From positions 310,001 through 374,000 of the forward strand of contig JANQNX010000013.1 in assembly GCA_028279365.1 (NCBI GenBank): a stretch of 64,000 nucleotides of DNA. Reading direction: 5' to 3'. The translations under genes were made by a program, and so were the position numbers. Source of the DNA: Gammaproteobacteria bacterium (lineage in GTDB: Bacteria; Pseudomonadota; Gammaproteobacteria; Eutrophobiales; Eutrophobiaceae). Positions 25,367 to 34,142 of this stretch are shown in pieces. Numbering within the stretch: position 1 is the first letter of the stretch; each line of letters opens with the position of its first letter. Below the pieces are notes generated by a model, which was not told where the DNA came from, ran no database searches, and saw only the letters and a list, made by a program, of their open reading frames with translations.

Positions 25367-27028
25367 TTAAGAAATACGCGATTTAATATTTTCTATTTTA
25401 GTAATGTTTTTATCTGGAGTCTTACCTCCAGGAAATTCAAAGAAAAATTCACCTTGTTTGTTATCAGCTTTTCTTTTTACTTCTTTTATAGTAGACACAG
25501 CATATGATGGAGGAACTTCTGGCATCTTTCCGTTAAATAAATCATCTATTGTTGTAATCTGTATCTTAGGAAACTTTCCATGTGCAGTATTAACAAATCC
25601 TGCTGATGCAGCTTCTCTAATCATATGTTGTGTTGGTGAAGTTAAAGTTACGAATATACCGAGCTCTGCACTCTCTCTTTCAACAACACCTCTTAGATCT
25701 CTTATCATATGTGGTCCAATATTTTCTCCACCTTTGACAGAAATTATTACCATTCCAGTTCCTTTGGGCCCATTTTTAAAAAATCTTAATCCGTCAATTC
25801 CTCTGTCAGATCCTTTTTTATTACCTCGGTATGCTTGCGCTCCAATCAACCATGTTGCCCACCACTGAAATTGATATTTATCTCTTTTTGCTAAATCATG
25901 GGCAGCATTTATATCGCTTGGCCTACCAATAACTGTGAAATTATTATTATTGAATGCTTCTTTAAATCTATTCTCAATAATTTCTATTGCATGATGCGTA
26001 ACATCAATACCTAACCATTTACGATTAAGTTTTTCTGCAGCATGAATTGTGGTGCCACAACCACAAAACGGATCTAGTACAATGTCTTCAGCTTCACTTG
26101 ATACATTAATAATCCTTTCGAGTAGTGAAAGAGGCTTCTGAGTTGGATAACCTAGTGATTCATTACTTGAACCATGTAAATGTTCGATATCATCCCAATC
26201 ATCTGTTATAGGATTACCAGGCATTTCATCCAAATATCGTTTACCCTGTGGTACAGCTCCAGGTTTGGTTTGGACTACAATTCCTTTATCGTATGCTTCT
26301 TGCATTCTATCTTTTGTCCATCTCCAAACACGCGTTACTCCTAAAAACTCGTATGTTAGATTAGGCCTGTTTTTGTTGGGGTTAGTAATATCTCCAAGCC
26401 TATAACGCCTTCCATCTGGTTCAGTAAAACGATAAAACTTCTTTATATATTCAGGATCATGTTCTTTATAAATTTTATTAAATATAGCTTTACTAGTTTT
26501 TGTATATCTAAGTAGTATATCTCTGCTGTTTGGGAAGTTAACTTTTGCATGGCTTTTAGGTTGTGAACGCTTCCATGATATTTCATTACGGAAATTAGTT
26601 GGCCCGAATATGCCGTCTAATAAAATTTTTAAATAATGACTTGCTGTAGTATCGCAATGTAAATAGATAGTTCCTGTGGAACTTAAAACTCTATGGAGCT
26701 CGATTAGTCTAACGGCCATATTTGATAAATATGCCATCATCGCGTTGTCTCCTAAAAAGTTTCGAAGGCTTCTTAGTAATAAAGCGACTTCAGTACCTGA
26801 TTCCAGCACATCATCAAAAGCTCGAGCGGAAACATCACTCCAGTGCCATGTATCAACAAAAGCATCTAATTGTGCTTTTGGAGCTTCTCCTGTGGGAGTT
26901 TTGAAAAGAATGTTGTAATCAACACTAGGAGTAAAAGGAGGATCAAGATAAATAAGATCAATAGACTCATCAGGAATACTCTCCCTAAGAACCTCTAGAT
27001 TATCACCATAATAAAGTGTGTTATCCAT
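25367..27028 (-). CDS. Beta-class DNA methyltransferase fused to an Mrr-like nuclease domain
   Basis: 553 residues. The N-terminal part is an amino-methyltransferase with motif IV DPPF (29-32) before motif I DPFCGCGTT (319-327), the beta-class order, and a target-recognition region between them. The C-terminal third resembles an Mrr/PD-(D/E)xK domain: GSDRGIDGLRFF, then VIISVKGGENIGPHMIRDLRGVVERE, with D..(V)K as candidate catalytic residues. A GGGAGAAGG site precedes the ATG. It could be a single-chain restriction-modification enzyme or a methylation-guided nuclease. Flanks are strongly AT-rich, consistent with transfer. Confidence 0.82.
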   Translation of the reverse strand: MDNTLYYGDNLEVLRESIPDESIDLIYLDPPFTPSVDYNILFKTPTGEAPKAQLDAFVDTWHWSDVSARAFDDVLESGTEVALLLRSLRNFLGDNAMMAYLSNMAVRLIELHRVLSSTGTIYLHCDTTASHYLKILLDGIFGPTNFRNEISWKRSQPKSHAKVNFPNSRDILLRYTKTSKAIFNKIYKEHDPEYIKKFYRFTEPDGRRYRLGDITNPNKNRPNLTYEFLGVTRVWRWTKDRMQEAYDKGIVVQTKPGAVPQGKRYLDEMPGNPITDDWDDIEHLHGSSNESLGYPTQKPLSLLERIINVSSEAEDIVLDPFCGCGTTIHAAEKLNRKWLGIDVTHHAIEIIENRFKEAFNNNNFTVIGRPSDINAAHDLAKRDKYQFQWWATWLIGAQAYRGNKKGSDRGIDGLRFFKNGPKGTGMVIISVKGGENIGPHMIRDLRGVVERESAELGIFVTLTSPTQHMIREAASAGFVNTAHGKFPKIQITTIDDLFNGKMPEVPPSYAVSTIKEVKRKADNKQGEFFFEFPGGKTPDKNITKIENIKSRIS

Positions 27029-27415
27029 AATCCTTCTCCCAATATGAGAAGATTGTTTAATAAACTATTAAATGTCAAGTAGTTACATTAATTAATTAAT
27101 GTAATTTAAGATAAATAATAGTTATTTTTATATCCGTTCTAATACTCAAAAACTAATGTAATACTATGTAAACTATTGATTTAAAACGTATTAGTGATTT
27201 ATCTTGAGTTTGCGTTTAATACATTTAAGAAAAATAAATGTTCAGAAAGGACGCAGATAGTTTTCGTTAGGACAAGGCGCGAGCCGGCGAGGACACGGAC
27301 GACTACATGGATGTAGTCGTTAGAGCGAAGCAGGAGCCAGAGCCGAGTTTGTAGATAATAAATGAGTACCGCAGGTGATGCAGCAACGAAGTTCTGATGA
27401 AAAATAAACTGTCTG
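27029..27415. other. Intergenic region: AT-rich half plus GC-richer repeat-like half
   Basis: The first 210 bases are nearly all A/T and should contain the methyltransferase promoter. From about 27250 to 27400 base composition changes and a repeat-like segment with a perfect palindrome appears (see separate entry). No gene is supported here. Confidence 0.6.
27300..27319. repeat. Perfect 9+9 palindrome in a repeat-like element
   Basis: Arms CGACTACAT (27300-27308) and ATGTAGTCG (27311-27319) around GG. The surrounding block, about 27250-27400, carries GGCGCGAGCCGGCGAGGAC on one side and AGAGCGAAGCAGGAGCC on the other, and is markedly richer in GC than its neighbours. This looks like a dispersed intergenic repeat or MITE-like element, but only one copy is in this window. 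Confidence 0.55.
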
Positions 27416-28786
27416 CTATCGGCCGTAAACGTCGATGCCTGGCAACGGTCTGTGATACTTCACCACCTCACCATACTTCGCCGTCGCCGCGGCAATACCT
27501 TTTGTCGCATCTAAAGGCACGCCCGCTTCTTCACATGACAGCAGAAAAGCAATGGAAGCCGTCATCGCGTGTTGTGGTTGGATACCGCCAGTCGCACAGA
27601 GACGCCAGCCCATATCCGGATAACCTGGAATGGCTGCCGCTTCTACGGCGTGTTTGGTAAACATGATATTAAGGACTTCCGTAATTTTCTTTATACCAAA
27701 CCCTTCCGGTGCTTTAATTGCCGTCACGGCATTAGAGCGGTTATGTTCTTCTTTTGCGACCAGTTCTAAACCGGCACCCAATACCGCAGCACGGTAAATT
27801 TCAGAACATTCTTTATGACGTTCACAGACGCGATCGATGCCTTCAATCGCGATCGCATCCAGCGCCACTGCAAACTGCGAGTAATTTCCCGGGGTTTCAA
27901 TGTGCAAACCATTCGCATCCATCGCATTAATGATCTTGGCGAGGTCGAGATAATGCTGGCCTTGTTTAAGACCCGCATCTTTCATCTGCTTATCCGATGC
28001 CTGGATTTTCTCAACTGCTTTAGGACTGAGCGTAATCATGCCAATACCGGGTGTGCCCATCACACCCTTTTGGCTACAACCAATTAACATATCAATACCC
28101 ATTTCAGTCATATTGGCTGGCATACAACCAATAGAAGAAATACCATCAATAACCAGTAGCGCCGGATGATTTAGTTCATCCAATAACGCACGTAATTTAT
28201 TCGGATCGGTCGTGACACCTGCAGCGGTTTCATTCTGTGGTGCCATGACCATTTTAATATTGTGGTCGGTGTCTTTCTCCAGGACTTCTTTTAGTCGTGC
28301 ATAAGGTAAGTCATCACCCAGATCACATTGAAGGCGGGTGACACCTCGGCCCAGGTTTTCGACACAATTACCCATGGCCATACTGAACCAACCAATCTCA
28401 AGGGTAACGGCGACTATCTTGTCTGAATCGACTTCGTCTGGTGTATAACAGGAACCTGCCGCTGCTTCAGTCGCAGATGTTCCCGAGCCAGTAAAGAAGA
28501 TAGATTTACCGCCCTCTTGTAAGCCGACCATCTTGCCGTATTCCTCACGAACCGTGGTGAAAAATTTCGCGACGGTTGGGCCACGCATCCCACGTGTTTG
28601 GGTTGATGAAAATTGCGTGACCAGCTCAGAACCAAAGGCGGGGCCCGGCGTGACATTAATGATCTTGTTATGTGGCGACCAAACAGGCGCTTTGTCATTA
28701 AGAAACCCGTTTTCAAATTCGCCAACCTGATCGGTTTCGATGAGACGTCTCAGTCCGGAGAGTGGAGAGATTAATTCATTGTTCAT
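27416..28786 (-). CDS. Class V aminotransferase, serine/alanine-glyoxylate type
   Basis: 456 residues from ATG 28786, with an AAGGG site 11 bases upstream; the TTG at 28792 is less likely. The PLP-binding lysine is in GCSQKGVMGTPG (K240). Other family marks are FFTGSGTSATEAAAGS, MAPQNETAAGVTTDP, LLVIDGISSIG and WRLCATGGIQPQHA. Such enzymes transfer amino groups between serine or alanine and glyoxylate or pyruvate. In a methylotroph this could feed the serine cycle, but no other serine-cycle gene is in view. It is longer than the usual 390-400 residues. Confidence 0.85.
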   Translation of the reverse strand: MNNELISPLSGLRRLIETDQVGEFENGFLNDKAPVWSPHNKIINVTPGPAFGSELVTQFSSTQTRGMRGPTVAKFFTTVREEYGKMVGLQEGGKSIFFTGSGTSATEAAAGSCYTPDEVDSDKIVAVTLEIGWFSMAMGNCVENLGRGVTRLQCDLGDDLPYARLKEVLEKDTDHNIKMVMAPQNETAAGVTTDPNKLRALLDELNHPALLVIDGISSIGCMPANMTEMGIDMLIGCSQKGVMGTPGIGMITLSPKAVEKIQASDKQMKDAGLKQGQHYLDLAKIINAMDANGLHIETPGNYSQFAVALDAIAIEGIDRVCERHKECSEIYRAAVLGAGLELVAKEEHNRSNAVTAIKAPEGFGIKKITEVLNIMFTKHAVEAAAIPGYPDMGWRLCATGGIQPQHAMTASIAFLLSCEEAGVPLDATKGIAAATAKYGEVVKYHRPLPGIDVYGR

Positions 28787-29273
28787 TTTCAAGCACCCTT
28801 AACATTTATATAAATTTAGATTTTTTATGAGTAGGCTATCAACCCGTCTGTCCTGGACCAGCCCAGATACAGTTGATTGATAACAATAACGGTATTCGAT
28901 TCTGTAATTAAAAGGCTCTAACCCTTTGATTTTAATGATTTATTCTTCATGCTTTTAAGCAGAATGCAGGGAGACAGATGATGCTGTTCCTTTTCGCTTA
29001 TTCTCTTTATAGATAGCCTTTTTGCATAGAATAAATGATAAGCCGCCTATTTCCAAACAGCTTCCCGAATTCATAATTTACCGCTTGTTCACTTGCCGAA
29101 TTACCCGGTATCTCAACAGGATTCATACCTTCCCGTATCAGAAGCGCATTAACAATACCCACAAAAAAAGACAGACACAGAAATCAGTTTGTGACAGATC
29201 AGTCAACACTGAGCCTTTTGATTCCAATTAATTACGCTATGATAATTCACAATAAACCTTGTTAGAGAGTGCT
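28787..29273. other. Intergenic region without recognised gene
   Basis: A 487-base gap between the minus-strand aminotransferase and the plus-strand EF-hand gene. Both promoters must lie here. A small imperfect hairpin around 28850-28864 (CTGG...CCCAG) does not match any riboswitch I know. No coding signal on either strand. Confidence 0.55.
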
Positions 29274-29495
29274 ATGGACGATCTTGATTACGACGACATG
29301 CTCGCCTATTTCAATAACTTCGACAGTCGAAAAAACGGCGTCCTGGTATTTTCCGAATTTGCTGAACTGATTCGCAGTATCGGATTCAATCTTGACGAAG
29401 CAGAATTACGAAAAGGCTTTGATAAGGTGGATAAAGATAATAATAACGAAATTGACTTTGAAGAATTTATGGCATGGTGGGGCAATCGAACGTAA
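29274..29495 (+). CDS. Small two-EF-hand calcium-binding protein
   Basis: 73 residues from ATG 29274, five bases after a GAGAG site; the upstream TTG at 29259 is less likely. Two EF-hand loops are visible: D17-E28 (position 3 is arginine, so binding is probably weak) and D53-E64 (DKDNNNEIDFEE), a canonical loop. No signal peptide, so it is predicted to be cytoplasmic and calmodulin-like. It precedes a DUF6159 membrane protein by 40 bases and may be co-transcribed with it. Confidence 0.85.
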   Translation: MDDLDYDDMLAYFNNFDSRKNGVLVFSEFAELIRSIGFNLDEAELRKGFDKVDKDNNNEIDFEEFMAWWGNRT

Positions 29496-29535
29496 TATTA
29501 TTAATCAATCTACATTGATCCTTTTGATTTAGACA

Positions 29536-30360
29536 ATGTTATTACGAATTAAGACAGGATTGCTGCTGGCTAAACAAAGCCTCTCTGTATTAAACGCCGA
29601 CAAAGAACTTTTATTGTTCCCACTCATCAGTTGTTTTTCTTTGTTGTTATTAAATATCAGTTTTCTTACTCCTTTTATTACTACCGATATTTTAAATACG
29701 ATGAGTAAAAGCGATAGTGTCAGTCCTTTGGTATTTGTTTTTGCCTTTTTATTTTACTTCTTCAATTATTTTGTCATGCTTTTTTTTAATACATGCCTCA
29801 TCAAATGTGCAGTAATTCGGTTTGAGGGAGGAGATCCTACCTTTCGCGATGGAATTAATGCTGCAGCTCGATGTTTACCGCAAATATTTAGTTGGTCAAT
29901 AATCTGCACTACCGTAGGCTTGACTCTGCAAATCATTGAATCATTCTCAAAAAAGCTTGGGGATATCATTCCAGAAATACTTGGTATCGCATGGAATATT
30001 GCCACCTATTTCGTATTACCTATATTAGTCATCGAAAAAATCGGACCAATTTCTGCTATTAATCGCTCGGTAGATTTATTAAAAAAGAATTGGGGCGAAG
30101 CGCTTAGTGCAAACATAGGTCTAGGCCTCGTGACTTTTGGCTTGATTATTTTGTCATTATTACCTTTACAAATTGGAATTACGATTGGTGGCTCATTTGC
30201 CAAACTAACAGGATTATCAATATCGAGCATTAGCATTATATTAATCTTATTAATTAGTAGTGTAACGAAAGCTATAATTGTTGCAGCTCTATATGAACAT
30301 GCCGAAAACCGGACACCTAAAGGATTTAATAAAGAGTTGATTGAGCAAGCATTTAATTAA
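29536..30360 (+). CDS. DUF6159-like membrane protein
   Basis: 274 residues with five or six hydrophobic segments. The N-terminus (TGLLLAKQSLSVLNADKELLLFPLISC) and the internal FFNTCLIKCAVIRFEGGDPTFRDGI and FVLPILVIEKIGPISAINRSVDLLKKNWGE resemble the DUF6159 group. Function is not established. It follows the EF-hand gene closely and converges on the bufferin operon. Confidence 0.7.
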   Translation: MLLRIKTGLLLAKQSLSVLNADKELLLFPLISCFSLLLLNISFLTPFITTDILNTMSKSDSVSPLVFVFAFLFYFFNYFVMLFFNTCLIKCAVIRFEGGDPTFRDGINAAARCLPQIFSWSIICTTVGLTLQIIESFSKKLGDIIPEILGIAWNIATYFVLPILVIEKIGPISAINRSVDLLKKNWGEALSANIGLGLVTFGLIILSLLPLQIGITIGGSFAKLTGLSISSISIILILLISSVTKAIIVAALYEHAENRTPKGFNKELIEQAFN

Positions 30361-30385
30361 AAAGATCGAAATCTTTTAACATTAA

Positions 30386-31171
30386 TTAATCAAACGGTGT
30401 TTCCTGAAGCATCCCGTCATTAATCCAGGACTGCAGATATTGAATAAAAATCTGAGGCGCTGCTTCATCACCGATATCCTTGGCCAAAAACTCGCACAGT
30501 TCACCAGCGCTATTTCCTTCATTGAGACGCTCTAAGCAATCCCACTCCTGTTGCGTTAAGTCACGAAAATAAACCATATAGTCCTTACGCCAATGAACCA
30601 AATAAGTATCAACGGCCTGTGTCGCAACGGGTTTCTCATCGTTTAAACTCTGCCACAACGCAGCCACATTAGACTCAGCCTGCGACAGCTTAAAGCAAGG
30701 AATCACTTGAAAGCACAGATCCATCCAACGCTCAGGATCAATCTGACTTAATGCATCGGAAGATAATACCGACACATCTTCACCATCATAAAGATCATGG
30801 ATCGTCCATTCAAAACGAATCAGGTCAACCAGTTCAGGTTGATTGAAGGGCGCAGTTTTTTCACAGAAATCAGGCAACTGTTCGCCCCAATAGCGCAGGC
30901 TATAGCTGGATGGCGGACACGCACTGATAAAGGCAGTAAATAATGCTAAATAATCATCATCGCCCAAGTAATGATAGGTCTCAGGATAATGCTCCTTTAG
31001 CACTTCATATAGCCTGCCCCGATAATCGCGCACATAAATATCCAGTCGTTCATGCGGTGTCATCCGCGTATCATGCTCAAGCACGCGGATCAGCGGATCG
31101 ATTTCTGTCGTCTCACTAGTGGTTTGGGTGATCTGGTTTAAGAAGGCTTGTTGAAACGCATGAAAATTCAT
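30386..31171 (-). CDS. bufC: Bufferin/oxazolin biosynthesis partner protein, DUF2063 (BufC/HvfC)
   Basis: 261 residues. The N-terminal DUF2063 domain is recognisable (FHAFQQAFLNQI, YVRDYRGRLYEVLKEHYPETYHYLGDDDYLALFTAFI, PPSSYSLRYWGEQLPDF). A helical C-terminal region with ECLERLNEG-like repeats follows. In characterised systems it delivers the precursor peptide to the MNIO enzyme. Its ATGA start overlaps the bufB stop at 31168-31171, so it is translationally coupled. It is last in bufABC. Confidence 0.88.
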   Translation of the reverse strand: MNFHAFQQAFLNQITQTTSETTEIDPLIRVLEHDTRMTPHERLDIYVRDYRGRLYEVLKEHYPETYHYLGDDDYLALFTAFISACPPSSYSLRYWGEQLPDFCEKTAPFNQPELVDLIRFEWTIHDLYDGEDVSVLSSDALSQIDPERWMDLCFQVIPCFKLSQAESNVAALWQSLNDEKPVATQAVDTYLVHWRKDYMVYFRDLTQQEWDCLERLNEGNSAGELCEFLAKDIGDEAAPQIFIQYLQSWINDGMLQETPFD

Positions 31172-32028
31172 ACTGCCCCCACCGATACTGAACGCAAGCC
31201 ATCTGTTTGCGTTTTTTGTTCATTAATGGCTTCATCATGAATAGCACGAGCCTGATTCAATTCAACCATCAGCTCATCGAATTCAGGCACATTGTCATCG
31301 CGTTCAATCATAAACGGGATCGAGCCTAACTTCTGACAGGCCACACGAAACAAATCCCATACCTCATGACAAACCGGTGCGCCATGCGTATCAAATAAAT
31401 AACTACCACAATCTTCATGGCCAGCGAGGTGAATTTGCCGGATATGACTCGCCTGCATCTTGTCCAGAAATTCCACTGGGTCACGTTTCAAGTTCATACT
31501 GGATACATACACATTATTAATATCCAGCAGTAAGCTGGCACCGCTACGTTGCATGATTTCATTGATAAAGTCCGCTTCATCCATATCAGAATCGGCAAAC
31601 TCCAGATAATTCGACAGGTTTTCAAAGGTCAACGGGCGTTTCAAGTAATCCTGCACTTGTTGTATACGATCCACGAGATGATCGACCACGGTCTTGGTCA
31701 GCGGCATCGGCAACAGCCCGTGACTATTATGCGCATTCACCGTCGCCCAACAAAGATGATCGCTTATCCATTCCGGTTCGACTTCATCAACCAGATCTTT
31801 TAACCGACTTAAATAGGTTTGATTAAGTGGATCGGTCGATCCAATAGATAGTGAAACGCCATGCAACACCACCGGGTAATCCCTGTGAATGGAATCAAGC
31901 ACCTCTCGCGGTCGACCACCTGGTTCCATCAGATTTTCTGTGATGAATTCAAACCAACCTACGTCAGGAAGGTGTTCTTTGATGTATTGATAATGGGGAT
32001 AACGAAATCCCAGACCATAAGGTTGCAT
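31168..32028 (-). CDS. bufB: MNIO-family multinuclear iron oxidase, DUF692 (BufB/HvfB)
   Basis: 286 residues of the MNIO (formerly DUF692) family. This is an iron-dependent TIM-barrel oxidase that modifies cysteines of a ribosomally made peptide, to oxazolone/thioamide or thiooxazole, to bind copper. Metal ligands are recognisable in VVLHGVSLSIGS, EWISDHLCW, TFENLSNYLEF, LLLDINNVYVSS, IRQIHLAGHED, DTHGAPVC and FMIERDDNVPE. It follows the precursor gene after a terminator-like hairpin and overlaps bufC. Confidence 0.92.
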   Translation of the reverse strand: MQPYGLGFRYPHYQYIKEHLPDVGWFEFITENLMEPGGRPREVLDSIHRDYPVVLHGVSLSIGSTDPLNQTYLSRLKDLVDEVEPEWISDHLCWATVNAHNSHGLLPMPLTKTVVDHLVDRIQQVQDYLKRPLTFENLSNYLEFADSDMDEADFINEIMQRSGASLLLDINNVYVSSMNLKRDPVEFLDKMQASHIRQIHLAGHEDCGSYLFDTHGAPVCHEVWDLFRVACQKLGSIPFMIERDDNVPEFDELMVELNQARAIHDEAINEQKTQTDGLRSVSVGAV

Positions 32029-32049
32029 AAGCTTTTGCGTAAATTAAAA

Positions 32050-32071
32050 AACCCTCTGTTAGCAGAGGGTT
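32050..32071 (-). terminator. Hairpin between bufA and bufB
   Basis: Arms AACCCTCTG (32050-32058) and CAGAGGGTT (32063-32071) with loop TTAG. On the minus strand the hairpin is followed by TTTTTT (32046-32051). It lies 22 bases after the bufA stop and 22 before the bufB start. It should end most transcripts after the precursor and let a minority through to the enzymes. Confidence 0.85.
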
Positions 32072-32092
32072 TTAATTGTCAGGAGAATTAAC

Positions 32093-32350
32093 TTAGACTT
32101 CTTTTCCGCCTTTCGCGTCACATTGCTTCTCAGTTAAATATTTAAATCCGTAAGGACCACATGCGTTTTTACCTGCGCCTGGGCTACCGTTACCTTTACA
32201 ATCGCTATTGCCTTTACAACTATGGGTACCGGCACATTTAATTTTGTCGCCACCCGCTGCGCTTGAATCGGCTGCTCCGGCTTGAACCGCACCAGCTTGA
32301 GAGGCAAATATTAAAGCAGCAGCCGAGGCTAACATCATTTTCTTATTCAT
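32093..32350 (-). CDS. bufA: Bufferin/oxazolin-type RiPP metallophore precursor
   Basis: 85 residues. A signal peptide ending near GAVQA (about residue 25) is followed by a cysteine-bearing core: IKCAGTHSC, SDCKGNG, NACGPYGF and KQCDAKGG, five cysteines in all. The C(A/G)GTxxCKG and C-terminal CxxKGG pattern resembles the bufferin (BufA2-like) peptides found with DUF692 and DUF2063 genes, which are exactly its neighbours. After modification it should bind copper in the periplasm. An AGGAG site precedes the ATG. Confidence 0.87.
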   Translation of the reverse strand: MNKKMMLASAAALIFASQAGAVQAGAADSSAAGGDKIKCAGTHSCKGNSDCKGNGSPGAGKNACGPYGFKYLTEKQCDAKGGKEV

Positions 32351-32734
32351 AAGTCTATAACTCCTGATAATCTATCAAAAATAATCTGACAAGCGTCCTC
32401 AGGATCGTCAAGCAACCCAAAAAATGAGTAAAACCTGAGCCTAGCTTGCTATATTAAAAAATAAAATATGAACGTACTTACTTGACACCCGTTCGGACAG
32501 GCCAGGTTTTTGTAAGTTCATAAAAAGGCACCCTCCCCTATAATTTTGTGACTAATTTAACTTTTTACGTGAGTTAAGGACTTTTCAGAATAGTATTATA
32601 TTTTTAAGTTACAGGATTGTATCTTGCGACCATCAATGGCCTCGATATTACAGAACATTTAATACTTTATGTTCAAAGCGCTATTGGCTAAAACATAAAT
32701 ATAATAAGCAATAATTTATGTTTGAAGATGTGTA
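32351..32734. other. Intergenic region upstream of bufA
   Basis: A 384-base gap between two minus-strand genes. It must contain the bufABC promoter and the end of the cupin transcript. A TTGACG on the minus strand (about 32399-32404) is a possible -35, without a strong -10. No known copper or Fur site was recognised, and no coding frame. Confidence 0.5.
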
Positions 32735-33562
32735 TTAAGAAGGCGTTAATTCATACTTGGCGTTTGTTCGTATATAAATAATTGTCTCGGTTTTTTCCGC
32801 TGATTGAATTTTATGGATAGCGTTACCCTCAGCACCAAAATAACTACCCGGCTCAAGTACTGCTGGCATTTGATTTAAGTAGTTCACTTCACCGGAAATA
32901 ACAACTGCATGAAAAATAGAACCCTGACTATGCAACTCACCTGTATAGCCTATAGGTAATTTAATAAATGTACTATTTAACTGCCCTTCTTCGATGCTAC
33001 CTAACAGGTAAGCAATCTTTGGACTATTCTCTGATACAGTCGTGTTTGGTAAGTTAAGCCATACCAGATTGGCAGGCACAATATTTATTGGCTTTTCACC
33101 TTTGTCATAAGCATCCTCAGGTGGGCGTACGACATACGGGCCATTATCTATTTCTACTAGCGCAATGCCCTGCATGCCTTTTTTAGCGGCGGTAATATGA
33201 CTTTCACCCCTTGGTTGTGTCCAAAACGATCCCGGAGGCATCCACATAGGTTCTGCATTTGGATCATCATTATGGATGAAGCCACTTATCACGACAGCGC
33301 GATACGTTTCTTCATGAATATGTGGCGGCAAAGAAAAACCATCAGAAAACTTTGCCAGGAAACCAGTTGCTTCACCTAATCTTAAATTGCCCCAAAGCGT
33401 CCCTGCTCTTGGACCTTTCTCACCACGAGCAGGATTCAATGCCACCCACTTAACATCTGCAACCGGGATTACATTAATTTGTTGTTCTGCATATATTTGA
33501 GTAGTAAATAAACTGATAATCCCACTTACAAAAATACAGACTACATAATGTGTCATATTCAT
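32735..33562 (-). CDS. Exported DUF4437 double-cupin protein
   Basis: 275 residues with a signal peptide ending at QIYA (about 25). Two cupin repeats follow: the first with [19 protein letters not shown] and [20 protein letters not shown], the second with [22 protein letters not shown] and [17 protein letters not shown]. The histidines of the first repeat (HIHEE, ESH) could bind a metal. It matches DUF4437; activity unknown. Confidence 0.82.
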   Translation of the reverse strand: MNMTHYVVCIFVSGIISLFTTQIYAEQQINVIPVADVKWVALNPARGEKGPRAGTLWGNLRLGEATGFLAKFSDGFSLPPHIHEETYRAVVISGFIHNDDPNAEPMWMPPGSFWTQPRGESHITAAKKGMQGIALVEIDNGPYVVRPPEDAYDKGEKPINIVPANLVWLNLPNTTVSENSPKIAYLLGSIEEGQLNSTFIKLPIGYTGELHSQGSIFHAVVISGEVNYLNQMPAVLEPGSYFGAEGNAIHKIQSAEKTETIIYIRTNAKYELTPS

Positions 33563-33884
33563 ATCATTTATTATAAAAAATTAACTAATTTAAATCTTTG
33601 ATATATCAGCTTATAAAAAAGCTATTTAACTATTAACGATTATTTCTGCACTATTAAAGATAGATATGCACCATAAATAGACTTAATTTACTATCAATAC
33701 ATATTTTTACTTTTTTATCTATTTCTTAACTTATTGATTAATCAATTGATGATTCATATTTAGCTTACTTCATTACAGTGGCATTACAATTGCAGATCTA
33801 TATCTCAACTTAATATAGAACAGCAACGATGCTGATATTCGGGTTTGTACTATTTATGTATTTTCTCTAACGAAGGAGAAGCAA
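33563..33884. other. AT-rich intergenic region
   Basis: A 322-base gap between divergent genes, very rich in A and T, with short inverted repeats such as TTGATTAATCAA (about 33737-33748). No gene. A good AAGGAG site (33871-33876) marks the start of the next plus-strand gene. Confidence 0.5.
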
Positions 33885-34067
33885 ATGAAAAAATCAAGTT
33901 CACTATTCATCACCCTATTCCTAACCGCAAATATTTACGCTGAAGAACCTGCAGTCCCTGTTGAAGAAGCCGCTGAAGTCATGGAAGAAAAATCAGAAGA
34001 GATGATTGCTGAAGCAGAAGAAACGATGGAAGCAGTCACCGAGGAAATGGAAAAACCAGCAGAATAA
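33885..34067 (+). CDS. Small exported glutamate-rich protein
   Basis: 60 residues. A signal peptide (KKSSSLFITLFLTANIYA) is followed by about 40 residues that are mostly glutamate and alanine with regular EEAxExMEEKSEEMxAEAEETME spacing, likely one amphipathic acidic helix. An AAGGAG ribosome binding site at 33871-33876 supports the ATG. Family not recognised; a hairpin follows 30 bases after the stop. Confidence 0.7.
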   Translation: MKKSSSLFITLFLTANIYAEEPAVPVEEAAEVMEEKSEEMIAEAEETMEAVTEEMEKPAE

Positions 34068-34097
34068 CAAGCTGGGGTTTACTTCACCTAGTATTAT

Positions 34098-34116
34098 GAG
34101 GGTCGTTGCGACCCTC
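34098..34116. terminator. Hairpin between convergent genes
   Basis: Arms GAGGGTCG (34098-34105) and CGACCCTC (34109-34116) around a three-base loop. No clear T-run follows on either strand, so it may be a weak bidirectional terminator for the flanking convergent genes rather than a classic one. Confidence 0.55.
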
Positions 34117-34142
34117 GTAATAACAAACAAATTTAGAAAACG

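Noticed and set aside
25404-25868. 154-codon open frame on the plus strand
   Set aside because: It is antisense to the methyltransferase-nuclease gene, whose motifs are clear.
27416-28786. Aminotransferase as proof of a serine cycle
   Set aside because: No other serine-cycle gene is in the window, and the family has several substrates.
28793-29010. Possible riboswitch before the aminotransferase
   Set aside because: There are short inverted repeats but no conserved core of any riboswitch I know.
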